This document shows, piece after piece, positions 11,842-19,826 of a stretch of DNA of 64,000 bases. The stretch's first letter is position 1. Each line of letters starts with the position of its first letter. The DNA is taken from contig NZ_AP022871.1 in assembly GCF_011764565.1 (NCBI RefSeq), positions 9,672,320 through 9,736,319 on the forward strand, in the 5' to 3' direction. Below the pieces are notes generated by a model. That model was given only the letters and a program-made list of their open reading frames with translations. It was not told where the DNA came from and did no database searches. Source of the stretch: Phytohabitans suffuscus. Lineage in GTDB: Bacteria > Actinomycetota > Actinomycetes > Mycobacteriales > Micromonosporaceae. A program made the translations under genes and the position numbers.

Positions 11842-12758
11842 CCGACTACGGGCACGACCTGCTCTTCGGCACGTTCGTCACGCCGACCAACCAGCCCGCC
11901 ACGCACGCCGTCGACCTGGCGGTGGCCAGCGACCGGGCCGGCCTCGACCTGGTGACGTTCCAGGACCATCCGTACCAGCCGCGGTTCCACGACACGTGGA
12001 CCCTGCTGTCGTACGCGGCCTCGCGCACCAGCCGCGTCCACCTCAGCGCGAACGTGCTCAACCTGCCGCTGCGGCAGCCGGCCGTGCTCGCGCGCAGCGC
12101 CGCCAGCCTCGACCTGCTCAGCGGCGGCCGGGTGGAGCTCGGCATCGGCGCGGGCGGCTTCTGGGACGCGATCGAGGCGATGGGCGGCCGGCGCCTGTCC
12201 CCCGGCCAGGCGGTCGACGCGCTCGAGGAGGCGATCACCGTGATCCGCGAGATCTGGGCCGCCGACCGGCCCGGCGGGGTGCGGGTGGACGGGAGGTACT
12301 ACCGGGTCCACGGCGCCAAGCGCGGGCCCAAGCCGCCGCACGACATCGGGATCTGGGTCGGCGCGTACAAGCCGCGGATGCTGCGGCTGATCGGGCGGGC
12401 CGCGGACGGCTGGCTCCCCTCGCTCGGCTACCTCTCCGGCGGGCCGGCGGACCTCGCCGAGCTGAACCGGCACATCGACGGCGCCGCGGCGGCCGCGGGC
12501 CGCGACCCGGGGCGGGTGCGGCGGCTGCTGAACGTCTCCGGCCGGTTCGCGCCGGCCGGGCGCGCGTTCCTCGACGGCCCGGCCGAGCAGTGGGCCGAGG
12601 ACCTGGCGGGGCTGACCCTGGAGTACGGGATCACCGGCTTCATCCTGGCCACCGACGACGAGTACACGATCGAGGCGTTCGCGGCCGAGGTCGCGCCCGC
12701 CACGCGCGAGCTCGTCGCCGCCGCGCGCGGGGCCACGGCCGCCCAGCCGGCCCGATGA
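11838..12758 (+). CDS. LLM-class flavin-dependent oxidoreductase
   Basis: 306-residue luciferase-like barrel protein, translationally coupled (ATGA) to the fusion gene and clearly its paralogue (DLVTFQDHPYQPRFHDTWTL, LSANVLNLPLRQPAVL, RVELGIGAGGFWDAIEAMGG). Such enzymes use reduced FMN or F420; the KRGPKPPHDIGIWVGAYKPR segment is typical of the F420-dependent branch, but the cofactor is not certain. Together with the upstream fusion and divergent MarR it looks like a small aromatic or terpenoid detoxification/modification unit. Confidence 0.85.
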   Translation: MTDYGHDLLFGTFVTPTNQPATHAVDLAVASDRAGLDLVTFQDHPYQPRFHDTWTLLSYAASRTSRVHLSANVLNLPLRQPAVLARSAASLDLLSGGRVELGIGAGGFWDAIEAMGGRRLSPGQAVDALEEAITVIREIWAADRPGGVRVDGRYYRVHGAKRGPKPPHDIGIWVGAYKPRMLRLIGRAADGWLPSLGYLSGGPADLAELNRHIDGAAAAAGRDPGRVRRLLNVSGRFAPAGRAFLDGPAEQWAEDLAGLTLEYGITGFILATDDEYTIEAFAAEVAPATRELVAAARGATAAQPAR

Positions 12759-12794
12759 TCCGTGCTGTAACTTTCCCGATGATCGGTGCTGTAA
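12751..12794 (+). repeat. 20-bp direct repeat before the siderophore-interacting gene
   Basis: CCCGATGATCCGTGCTGTAA (12751-12770) is repeated with one change at 12775-12794, a 24-bp period. The first copy overlaps the stop of the LLM gene and the second ends 10 bp before the next ATG. Could be a tandem operator or a recent small duplication. Confidence 0.6.
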
Positions 12795-12804
12795 GGATGG
12801 GGGC

Positions 12805-13614
12805 ATGACGACGCCCCAGCGGCAGCCCCGGGTCCAGCACGTGCTCGACGTGCGGGGCACGGAGTGGCTGAGCCCGCACCTGGTCCGGGTGGTCGCCGGC
12901 GGCGCGTCGCTGGCCGAGTTCGGCGGCGGCGGGCACACCGACGCGTACGTGAAGCTGCTCTTCGCCGACCCCGCGCTGGGCCTCGACCCGCCGTACGACC
13001 TCGCCGCGCTGCGCGCCGAGCGGCGGGTCGCGGTACGCACGTACACGGTGCGCTGGGTGGACCGGGCGGCGCGGCGCCTCGCCATCGACTTCGTGACCCA
13101 CGGGGACACCGGCGTGGCCGCGCCCTGGGCGGGCGGCGCCGCGCCCGGCGACCGCCTGGTGCTGTCCGGGCCGGGCGGGGCGTACGCGCCGGACCCCGCC
13201 GCCGCCTGGCACGTGCTGGCCGGCGACCTGTCCGCGCTGCCCGCGATCGCGGCGTCGCTGGAGGCCATGCCCGGTGACGCGGCCGGCGTCGCGTACCTGG
13301 AGGTCGGCGACCCCGCCGACATCCTCCCGCTCAAGTGCCCCGCGCAGGTCGACGTGCGCTGGCTGGTCAACCCCGACCCGGACGACGCCGCCTTCCTGGC
13401 CCGCGCGCTGGACGGCGGCGCCTGGCCGGTGCCGCCCGGCCGGGTCCAGGTCTTCGCGCACGGCGAGCGCGAGTCGGTCAAGGCCATGCGCGCGGCGCTG
13501 CGCGGGCGCGCGGTGCCCCGCGAGGCGATCTCGATCTCCGCCTACTGGGCCCGCGGCCGCACCGAGGACACCTTCCAGGCGGAGAAGCGCGAGCCGGTCG
13601 GCCGCATCGACTGA
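12805..13614 (+). CDS. Siderophore-interacting protein (FAD/NAD(P)H ferric-siderophore reductase)
   Basis: 269 residues, the normal length for the ViuB/SIP family. The FAD-binding barrel shows RTYTVRWVD and VTHGDTGVAAPWA; the NAD(P)H domain shows DLSALPAIAASLEAMP and FAHGERESVKAMRAAL; the C-terminus ISISAYWARGRTEDTFQAEK is diagnostic. These cytoplasmic enzymes release iron by reducing ferric siderophores. No siderophore transporter or synthetase gene lies nearby. A tandem 20-bp repeat just upstream may be its operator. Confidence 0.92.
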   Translation: MTTPQRQPRVQHVLDVRGTEWLSPHLVRVVAGGASLAEFGGGGHTDAYVKLLFADPALGLDPPYDLAALRAERRVAVRTYTVRWVDRAARRLAIDFVTHGDTGVAAPWAGGAAPGDRLVLSGPGGAYAPDPAAAWHVLAGDLSALPAIAASLEAMPGDAAGVAYLEVGDPADILPLKCPAQVDVRWLVNPDPDDAAFLARALDGGAWPVPPGRVQVFAHGERESVKAMRAALRGRAVPREAISISAYWARGRTEDTFQAEKREPVGRID

Positions 13615-13640
13615 CCTTCGCCGGCGACCTGTGCCACCGC

Positions 13641-13710
13641 GGCGGGTGAGGCCGCGGGAAAGCTGCTGGCACGGACGACGGTCCGGACCACGGCGGGCGT
13701 CGCGGTGGCC
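13641..13710 (-). repeat. Dispersed repeat, family C, copy 4 (inverted)
   Basis: GGGTGAGGCCGCGGGA, then a 16-base stretch not present in the other copies, then CGACGGTCCGGACC and GGGCGTCGCGGT. It fills most of the 168-bp gap between the SIP gene and the next gene. Confidence 0.65.
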
Positions 13711-13782
13711 CGGCTCCGGGTCCCGCTCCTGGCACGGACCGTCCGGGGGACGGCGGCCGGGCGGATCGATACGGTGGCGTGC

Positions 13783-14883
13783 GTGACGGGCGAGGGAAGG
13801 TCGCGGGGCGGGCTGGTCGGGCTGGTGGCCGCCGTCGCCGCGGCCGGTGCGCTGCTGGCCCAGGCGCCGGTCGGCGCGCGGGCGCCGAAGGCACCGCCGC
13901 CGGCCGCGGAGGTGGCGTGGCCCGGGGTCGCGCGGGGCGGCCTGCCCGGCACGCTCGCGGACGGCGCCGCCTACAGCCCGGCACTCTTCCTGGACGGGGG
14001 CGCGTCGGTCGGGCCCGCCCTCGACCCGCGCGGCGGCGGGGTGCGGCTGGTGCTGCGGTCGGCCGGCGGGGCGGTGCGGGTGCTGCGGCGCCCGGACGGC
14101 GCTGGGCGGTCGTACGCCGCCTTCACCCGCGCCGGCGACCAGCTGGTCTGGGCCGAGTCGGTCACCGCCCCGGACGGCTCGCCGCGCACCGAGCTGTGGC
14201 GGGCCGGGGTCGGCGGCGGGGCGGCGGCCAGGGTCACCGCGGACACCGGCTGGGCGACGTTCGCGAACTCGGAGCACGACATCGTCCCCCGGGATGGGCG
14301 GCTGTACTGGACCGCGTCCGCGCCCGGACCCGAGCCGGTCACCGAGATCCGGTCGGTGCCGCTCTCGGGCGGGCCGGTGCGGGTGAGCGCCGAGGCCGGC
14401 ACGTGGGCGCTCGCCGGGTGGCCGTGGCTGGTCGGCACCGGCGGCGGCCAGCGCGGCCCGACCCGGATCCGCGACCTGGACACCGGCCGCACGACCACGG
14501 TCGAGGAGCGCGGCGGCGCGCTGGACCGGTGCGGGCCGGCGTGGTGCCGGCTGTTCGAGCTGTCCGGCGACGCCCCGGTCCGCAGCGTCCTGATGCGCCC
14601 GGACGGCGGCGACCGCCAGACCGCCGCCGACAACGGCGCGACCGCCGCGGTCCCGGACGTGGCGGTGCTGGACCGCTTCGAGGTGCTGCTCGGCGACTCC
14701 AGCGCGATCGCGGCGGCGGTGGGCGGCCAGCGGCTGCTCGTCTACGACCTGCGGACCCGGCAGCTGGTCGCCGTGGCCGACGCGGCGAGCCGCGTGTCGT
14801 ACCGGGGCGGGATCCTGTGGTGGTCCACCAGCGCCGGCACCACCGTCACCTGGCACACCCTCGACCTGCGCACCGTCGACTAG
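13783..14883 (+). CDS. Secreted/anchored beta-propeller-like protein (TolB-like)
   Basis: 366 residues. A hydrophobic N-terminal segment (GLVGLVAAVAAAGALLAQAPVGARA) suggests export or membrane anchoring. The body is a series of about 40-residue blade-like repeats (LVWAESVTAPDG, GRLYWTASAPGPEPVTEIRSVPLSGG, WPWLVGTGGGQRGPTRIRDLDTG, LLVYDLRTRQLVAV), as in TolB/WD40-like propellers. GTG 13783 is chosen because it immediately precedes the signal-like segment. The TAG stop is shared with the target site of the adjacent MITE. Specific function unknown. Confidence 0.65.
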   Translation: MTGEGRSRGGLVGLVAAVAAAGALLAQAPVGARAPKAPPPAAEVAWPGVARGGLPGTLADGAAYSPALFLDGGASVGPALDPRGGGVRLVLRSAGGAVRVLRRPDGAGRSYAAFTRAGDQLVWAESVTAPDGSPRTELWRAGVGGGAAARVTADTGWATFANSEHDIVPRDGRLYWTASAPGPEPVTEIRSVPLSGGPVRVSAEAGTWALAGWPWLVGTGGGQRGPTRIRDLDTGRTTTVEERGGALDRCGPAWCRLFELSGDAPVRSVLMRPDGGDRQTAADNGATAAVPDVAVLDRFEVLLGDSSAIAAAVGGQRLLVYDLRTRQLVAVADAASRVSYRGGILWWSTSAGTTVTWHTLDLRTVD

Positions 14884-15047
14884 GGCGTGTTTCATAAGGG
14901 CATGCCCGGCCCGCGGCGGGCCCAGACGACGACCAGCGGCACCGGACGAAAGGCCACATACAACACCGGTATGCGACCTTCCGCCCGGCACCACCGGACG
15001 CCGCCTCGACCTCGCCTCGGCTCGACCGACCCTTATGAAACACGCCC
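14883..15047. mobile_element. 165-bp MITE
   Basis: Non-coding element with perfect 18-bp terminal inverted repeats (GGGCGTGTTTCATAAGGG at 14883-14900 and its complement at 15030-15047) flanked by TA at 14881-14882 and 15048-15049. It contains an internal imperfect hairpin and no credible gene, so it must be mobilised in trans. Its ends do not match the adjacent IS630 ends or the IS5-like ends in this window, so its helper is elsewhere in the genome. Confidence 0.85.
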
Positions 15048-15049
15048 TA

Positions 15050-16278
15050 GTAGACCGTCGCTTCTAATCGCCGTGAATGTTTGGTAGGTCTTGCCTGTCG
15101 TGAGTCGATGAGGGCAGGAGGACTGGTGGCGCGTAGGCGGGTCCATGCGGTTGTGCTGGACGCGGGGCAGCGGGTGAGGTTGAGGCAGGTCATTGGGTCG
15201 GGCAGGAGTTCGGCGCGGTCGATCGCTCGGGCGCGGATCCTGCTGGCTCTGGACGAGTCCAGCGGGGTCGTGCCGGTCCGGACGCAGGTTGCCCAGAGGC
15301 TGGATGCCTCGGGTGACCTGGTCCGGTCGGTCGCCGAGGCGTTCACGACCTACCAGGACGTGGACCTGGCTATCGGCCGTAAGAGTCGGGTCACGCCGCC
15401 GGTGGAGCCGAAGGTCACCGGGGATGTCGAGGCGCGGGTGACGGCGTTGGCGTGCTCGGCCCCGCCCGAGGGTTACTCGCGGTGGTCGTTGCGGCTGTTG
15501 GAGAAGCACGTCGCGTTGCTGGACGACGTGCCGGGCCTGGACCACTCCACGATCGGGCGGGTCCTGAAAAGGGGGCGCTCAAGCCGCACCTGAAGGCGTG
15601 CTGGACCATCCCACCGCACGCCAACGGTGAGTTCGTCGCCGCGATGGAGGATGTCCTGGACGTCTACGCCCGCCCGCTGGACGAACGCTTCCCGGTGGTC
15701 TGCATGGACGAGAAGCCGTACCAACTGCTGGGCCAGGTCCGCGCGCCGCTGCCGGTCGCCCCGGGCAGGGCCGCCCGGCACGACAACGAGTACGTGCGGC
15801 AGGGTACGTGCGCGATCTTCGTGTTCACCCGACCGCTGGCCGGGTGGCGGCGCGTCCAGGCCCTCCCGCAACGCACCCGCGTGGACTGGGCCCACCAGGT
15901 CCGTCAACTGCTGGACGTCGACTTCCCCCACGCCGAGAAGGTCGTGCTGGTGATGGACAACCTGAACACCCACTCGATCGGATCGCTCTACAAAGCCTTC
16001 GACCCCGCAACCGCGCACGCTCTGGCCCAACGCCTGGAACTGCACCACACACCCAAGCACGGCTCATGGCTCAACGTCGCCGAGATCGAACTGTCCCGCC
16101 TGACCCGCCAGTGCCTCGATCGGCGCCTGGACAACCTCGACACCCTCAACGCCGAACTGGCCGCCTGGCAGAACGCAACAAACACCGACCAACGGCAAGT
16201 CGACTGGCACCTCACCACCCACGACGCCCGAACCCGACTCCGCCACCTCTACCCAGCCAATTAGAAGCGACGGTCTAC
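15050..16278 (+). mobile_element. IS630-family insertion sequence
   Basis: 1229-bp element with perfect inverted ends (GTAGACCGTCGCTTCTAAT at 15050-15068 and the complement at 16260-16278) flanked by TA at 15048-15049 and 16279-16280, the target duplication expected of IS630/Tc1-mariner elements. It abuts the MITE directly, having inserted into the CTAG at the MITE's right edge. Confidence 0.88.
15126..16264 (+). CDS. IS630-family transposase (frameshifted)
   Basis: Start GTG 15126 follows an AGGAGG ribosome site. The N-terminal half carries the HTH region ([18 protein letters not shown], then [19 protein letters not shown]); the C-terminal half, in another frame, carries the DDE core: [32 protein letters not shown] and the [18 protein letters not shown] block with the catalytic Glu. 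The shift is at AAAAGGGGG (15567-15575). Either a missing G, as in many genes of this window, or a programmed -1 slip on AAAAGG, known in IS630 elements, would fuse the halves as [12 protein letters not shown] or [12 protein letters not shown]. About 380 residues when joined. Confidence 0.85.
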
Positions 16279-16684
16279 TAGGGACGGGACGAGATCTGCT
16301 GCACGCCCCAGGAGTTGCCGTCCGGGTCGTCGAAGAACACGAAGCCGACGTTGTCGAGCGGGTCCGGGTCGGGCTCGGGCTCTGGCCGAGCACCTGGATC
16401 TCGCTCACCTCGACGCCGCGCTCGACCAGCTGGGCGCGGGCCTTGCGCAGGTCGGAGACGACGAGCTGCAGGCCCTTGAGCGAGCCGGGCGGCATGTCCG
16501 GCACCGCGCCCTCGCCGATGACCACCGAGCAGCCGGAGCCCGGCGGGGTCAGCTGCACGATCCGCACGCCGTCGCCGACGACCGTGTCGTGGTCGACGTC
16601 GAAGCCGAGCCGGTCGGCGTAGAACGCCTTCGCCCGGTCCACATCGGACACCGGTACGACGACGACCTCAAGAGTCCAGTTCAT
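16278..16684 (-). CDS. Glyoxalase/bleomycin-resistance (VOC) superfamily protein, one frameshift
   Basis: About 135 residues after correction. The VOC fold is recognisable from VPVSDVDRAKAFYADRLGFDVDHDTVV, VRIVQLTPPGSGCSVVIG, LQLVVSDLRKARAQLVERGVEV and the restored C-terminus VGFVFFDDPDGNSWGVQQIS. The frame breaks at a G3 run (16377-16379); one extra G restores EPDPDPLDNVGF and a stop at 16278-16280, right at the edge of the IS630 insertion. Last gene of an ArsR-SRPBCC-VOC operon and overlaps the SRPBCC gene by 17 bp. Substrate unknown. Confidence 0.82.
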
Positions 16685-17159
16685 CGCTGTTCGTTCCCTC
16701 CGTGAGTAGCTGGTCGAGGCGGTCGAAGCTCTCTGCCACGCCGCGGGCCATCGGGTACCGGAGCACGCGGTCGCGCCCTTGCGGGGTGGCGTACCGCACG
16801 GTGGTGGTCAGGTCGGTGCGGCCGGCGCGCCCGGCGAAGTCGTGCGTGATCACCGTCTCGCCCGGGTACGACTGGTCGTCGAAGACCTCGGTGAGCACCA
16901 GCCGCCGGGGCGGCTCGACCACGCGGTAGACGCCGCTCTGCGCCATCCGCTCGCCGCCGGGCCCCCGCGAGACGAACCGGTAGGCGCCGCCGGCGCGCAG
17001 GTCGAGGTCGCAGGAGACGAGGTGCCAGCCGCGCGCGCCGTACCACCGGGTGAGCAGGTCGGGGCGGGTGAACGCGGCGAAGACCAGCCGCGGCGGCGCG
17101 TCGAACGAGCGGGCCAGCACGATCTCCCGGTCGGACGGTGTGGTGACGACGACGCTCAC
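16668..17159 (-). CDS. SRPBCC / AHSA1-like domain protein
   Basis: 163-residue START-like cavity protein: IVLARSFDAPPRLVFAAFTRPDLLTRWYG, AGGAYRFVSRGPGG, RLVLTEVFDDQSYPGET and the C-terminal helix ESFDRLDQLL. GTG 17159 overlaps the ArsR stop (GTGA), giving translational coupling. ArsR-SRPBCC pairs are a very common actinobacterial operon; the SRPBCC partner is thought to bind a small hydrophobic molecule, but the ligand is unknown. Confidence 0.9.
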   Translation of the reverse strand: MSVVVTTPSDREIVLARSFDAPPRLVFAAFTRPDLLTRWYGARGWHLVSCDLDLRAGGAYRFVSRGPGGERMAQSGVYRVVEPPRRLVLTEVFDDQSYPGETVITHDFAGRAGRTDLTTTVRYATPQGRDRVLRYPMARGVAESFDRLDQLLTEGTNSDELDS

Positions 17160-17551
17160 CCGCCGCTCTCCCGCCGCGCCTGCTCGCCCGCGGGCGGCAC
17201 GTCCCCGCCCGCCGGCGGTGCCTGCTCGCCCGCCCGCAGCTCGGTGAGGAGCGCGTCCAGCCGCTGGTAGCTCTCCTCCCAGTAGTCGCGGTAGGTCTCC
17301 AGCCAGTCGACCGCCACCTTGAGCGGGCGGGCCTCCAGCCGGCACGGCCGGCGCTGGGCGTCGCGCCCCCGGGAGACGAGCCCGGCGCGCTCCAGCACCT
17401 TGAGGTGCTTGGAGATCGCCGGCTGGCTCATGTGGAACGGCGCGGCCAGCTCGGTGACCGTCGCCTCGCCGGCCGCGAGCCGGGTCAGGATCGCCCGGCG
17501 GGTCGGGTCGGCGAGGGCCGCGAACGTCGCGTCCAGCAGATCTGCAGCCAT
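17156..17551 (-). CDS. ArsR-family repressor
   Basis: 131 residues with the ArsR winged HTH: FAALADPTRRAILTRLAAGEATVTELA and MSQPAISKHLKVLERAGLVSRGRDAQ. No cysteine metal-binding motif (such as CVC) is visible, so it probably senses something other than arsenite. It carries an extended C-terminal tail (DYWEESYQRLDALLTELR) found in the SRPBCC-linked subgroup. First gene of the operon, with tandem 16-bp repeats covering its promoter. Confidence 0.9.
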   Translation of the reverse strand: MAADLLDATFAALADPTRRAILTRLAAGEATVTELAAPFHMSQPAISKHLKVLERAGLVSRGRDAQRRPCRLEARPLKVAVDWLETYRDYWEESYQRLDALLTELRAGEQAPPAGGDVPPAGEQARRESGG

Positions 17552-17553
17552 TA

Positions 17554-17585
17554 ATAACCTCTTAGTTTTATAACCTCATGGTTTT
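17554..17585 (-). promoter_or_regulatory. Tandem operator of the ArsR operon
   Basis: Two adjacent 16-bp copies, ATAACCTCTTAGTTTT (17554-17569) and ATAACCTCATGGTTTT (17570-17585), each with AACC facing a GTT half. They start 3 bp upstream of the ArsR start codon and are the most AT-rich DNA for kilobases, so they likely contain both promoter and autoregulatory site. Confidence 0.7.
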
Positions 17586-17645
17586 GTACCCGGATCCGGT
17601 CGTCAAGTCAAGTGATCCGGGGCGACCGGCGCGCGTACTGATCGC

Positions 17646-18243
17646 GTGAACGGCGCAGCCGTGTACCTCTTCGGGGTGGTGGCCGCCGACCACCCCGGCC
17701 AACCGGCCGACCTGGTCGGCCTGGGCGGGCCCGACGCCGCCGTGTGGCGGGTGCCCGCCGGACCGACCGCCGGCGTGGTCGCCCCGCGCCCGGCTGGCTC
17801 CGGGCCCGGCCGCGCGACCTGCTCGCGCATCAGCTCGTGCTCGACTGCCTGTGGCAGGGCGGCCCGGTGCTGCCCGCGCGGTACGGGATCGTCGCGCCGG
17901 ACGAGCGGGAGCTCCGCGCCGCGCTGCGCCGGTCGGCGCCACGCCACCTGGACGCGCTCGCGCGGGTGGCCGGCCGGGTGGAGATGGATGTGGGGGTCCA
18001 CCCGGCGGCGGGGGCCGGTGCCGTGTACGAGGCGCTGCGCCCGCTCGCGGTGCGCGCGTCGGCCGGGCGGTTCCTGGTCGACGAGGACACAGTGGACACG
18101 TTCCTGTCCCGGGTGGCGGCGCTCGACCGCGCGCGTGCCGGGCACGGCCGCGTCCGCGCCACCGGCCCCTCCCGCCGTACGCGTTCACCGGGGCCGTCAC
18201 CGGGCTCGCCGGTGCCGGCGCGCTTCTCGACCGCTCCGGCTGA
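17646..18243 (+). CDS. GvpL/GvpF-family gas-vesicle-type protein (two frameshifts)
   Basis: About 200 residues once two single missing Cs (runs at 17782-17785 and 18164-18167) are restored. Matching blocks are VYLFGVVAADHPG at the N-terminus, DLLAHQLVLDCLWQGGPVLPARYGIVAPDERELRAAL in the middle, RFLVDEDTVDTFLSRVAALDRAR, and the typical ending LPPYAFTGAVTG. GvpL/F proteins are minor gas-vesicle shell or assembly factors; no gvpA, gvpN, gvpK or other gas-vesicle genes are in the window, so this copy is isolated and its role is unclear. Confidence 0.72.
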
Positions 18244-18272
18244 CGGCGGTACCGTCGAGGGCGGTGACCGCG

Positions 18273-19213
18273 ATGGATATTCACGACGAGGTGCTCGACC
18301 TGATCGGTGCGTGGGCCCTGGACGCCTGTGACCAGGACGAGGCGGCGCGGGTCGACGCGCACCTGAGCGGTTGCGCCACCTGCGCCGCGCAGGCTCGCCG
18401 CCTGCGTTCGGCCGCGAGCTGGCTGGCCGCCGACCGGGTGGTCCCGGCGCCGCCGGCGCTGCGCCACCGCGTGCTCGCGACCGCCCACGCGGCCCGCCCG
18501 GCGGCGCTGATGCGCACCCTCCTGGGGGCGTACGCGGGGCAGGCCGCCCTGCTGGACCGGCTGCTCGGCGCGGTCCGGGCCGACGACTGGGGCCGGTCCG
18601 ACCCGCGCCACGAGACCGTCGGCGGTGTGGTCGCCCACCTCGCCGGCAACGACGCGATGCTCGCCGCCGACCTCGGCCTCACCGTGGTGCCGCTGCCCGC
18701 CGGGCCCGGCGCCGAGGTGCACGCCGCGTGGCGCGCGCAGAGCCGCGTGATCGTCGACGGCCTCGCCGGCCGCGAGGGCGGGCTCGACCAGCGGGTCCGC
18801 CTGGCCCACACCGGCCCGCCGCCGCTGCGGCCGCTGCGCGACGCGCTGGTGCAGCGGGCGTTCGAGACCTGGATCCACCTGGACGACATCGGCAGCGCGG
18901 TCGGCCACGGCACCACCACGCCCCCGGCGGAGCAGGTGCGCCGCATCGTCGACCTCGCCGCCGCGCTGCTGCCCGGCGCGCTGGCGGACGGCTCGGCCGG
19001 TACGGTCCGCCTCGTGCTGGAGGGCACCGGCGGTGGAGAGTGGACACTCCCCTGTGGACCCGGCGGCGACGCGACGATCTACGCGGACGCGGTCGAGTTC
19101 ACCCGGCTGGTGGCCAACCGGCGGGCCGCCGGCTCGATCCCCACAGCACCACCGGCAGCCCGGCCGTGTCGACGCGGGTCCTCCACGTCGCCGCGACGCT
19201 GGGATGTGACTGA
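18273..19213 (+). CDS. Zinc-finger anti-sigma factor fused to a DinB/maleylpyruvate-isomerase-like domain (frameshift near end)
   Basis: About 313 residues. The N-terminal ~75 residues are an anti-sigma zinc finger (DACDQDEAARVDAHLSGCATCAAQ, HxxxCxxC); a mycothiol-dependent DinB-like domain follows (LLDRLLGAVRADDW, HETVGGVVAHLAGNDAML, FETWIHLDDIGSAVGH). The final ~20 residues are in another frame; one extra C in the run 19139-19142 gives IPHSTTGSPAVSTRVLHVA and a TGA at 19211-19213. It ends 2 bp before the sigma-factor start, so it is probably the cognate anti-sigma, possibly redox- or mycothiol-responsive. Confidence 0.75.
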
Positions 19214-19215
19214 GC

Positions 19216-19785
19216 GTGCCGCCGGACGGGAGCGACGCGCGCCTGCGGGAGCGGCTCGTCGCCGGAGACGGGGACGCGCTCGCCGAGGCGTACGACCGGT
19301 GGTCCGGTCTGATCCACACCCTCGCGCTGCGGATCACCGACGACGCGGCCGCGGCGGAGGACATCACCCAGGACGTGTTCGTGGGGCTGTGGCAGCGGCC
19401 CGGGGCGTACGACCCGGAGCGCGGCGCGCTGCGCACCTGGCTGTGCATGCTGGCCCGCAGCCGCGCCCTCGACTGGACCCGGCGGCGCGAGGCCCGCGCG
19501 CGGTACCACGCCGTCGCCGGCGCCTCCGCGGCCGCCGCCCCGGCGTACGCGGACATCGACGAGGCGGTCATCTGGCACACCGAGACCAAGGTGGTGCGCG
19601 AGGCCGTGCGGGCCCTGCCCGACCTCCAGCGGCAGGCCGTGCACCTGGCCTACTACCGGGGCCACACCTACCGGCAGGTGGCGCTGGAGCTCAACATCCC
19701 GGAGGGCACGGCCAAGTCGCGGCTGCGGCTCGCGCTCGCCAACATCGCCGACCGCCTCGCCGCCGAGGGCATCCTGGAACGCTGA
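19216..19785 (+). CDS. ECF-type sigma-70 factor
   Basis: 189 residues from GTG 19216. Region 2: LAEAYDRWSGLIHTLALRITDDAAAAEDITQDVFVGLWQRPGAYD; region 4: ALPDLQRQAVHLAYYRGHTYRQVALELNIPEGTAKSRLRLALANI. The layout and order (anti-sigma gene immediately before) resemble SigK-like ECF systems. It directs RNA polymerase to a stress regulon that cannot be deduced here; the adjacent cytoplasmic-looking anti-sigma suggests an internal signal. Confidence 0.88.
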   Translation: MPPDGSDARLRERLVAGDGDALAEAYDRWSGLIHTLALRITDDAAAAEDITQDVFVGLWQRPGAYDPERGALRTWLCMLARSRALDWTRRREARARYHAVAGASAAAAPAYADIDEAVIWHTETKVVREAVRALPDLQRQAVHLAYYRGHTYRQVALELNIPEGTAKSRLRLALANIADRLAAEGILER

Positions 19786-19826
19786 GCCTGGTGGCCCGCG
19801 GGCGCGCCGGCGTAGCATCGGCTCGC

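Noticed and set aside
14884-15087. Small open frames inside the MITE
   Set aside because: No domain or credible ribosome site; they follow from the palindromic ends.
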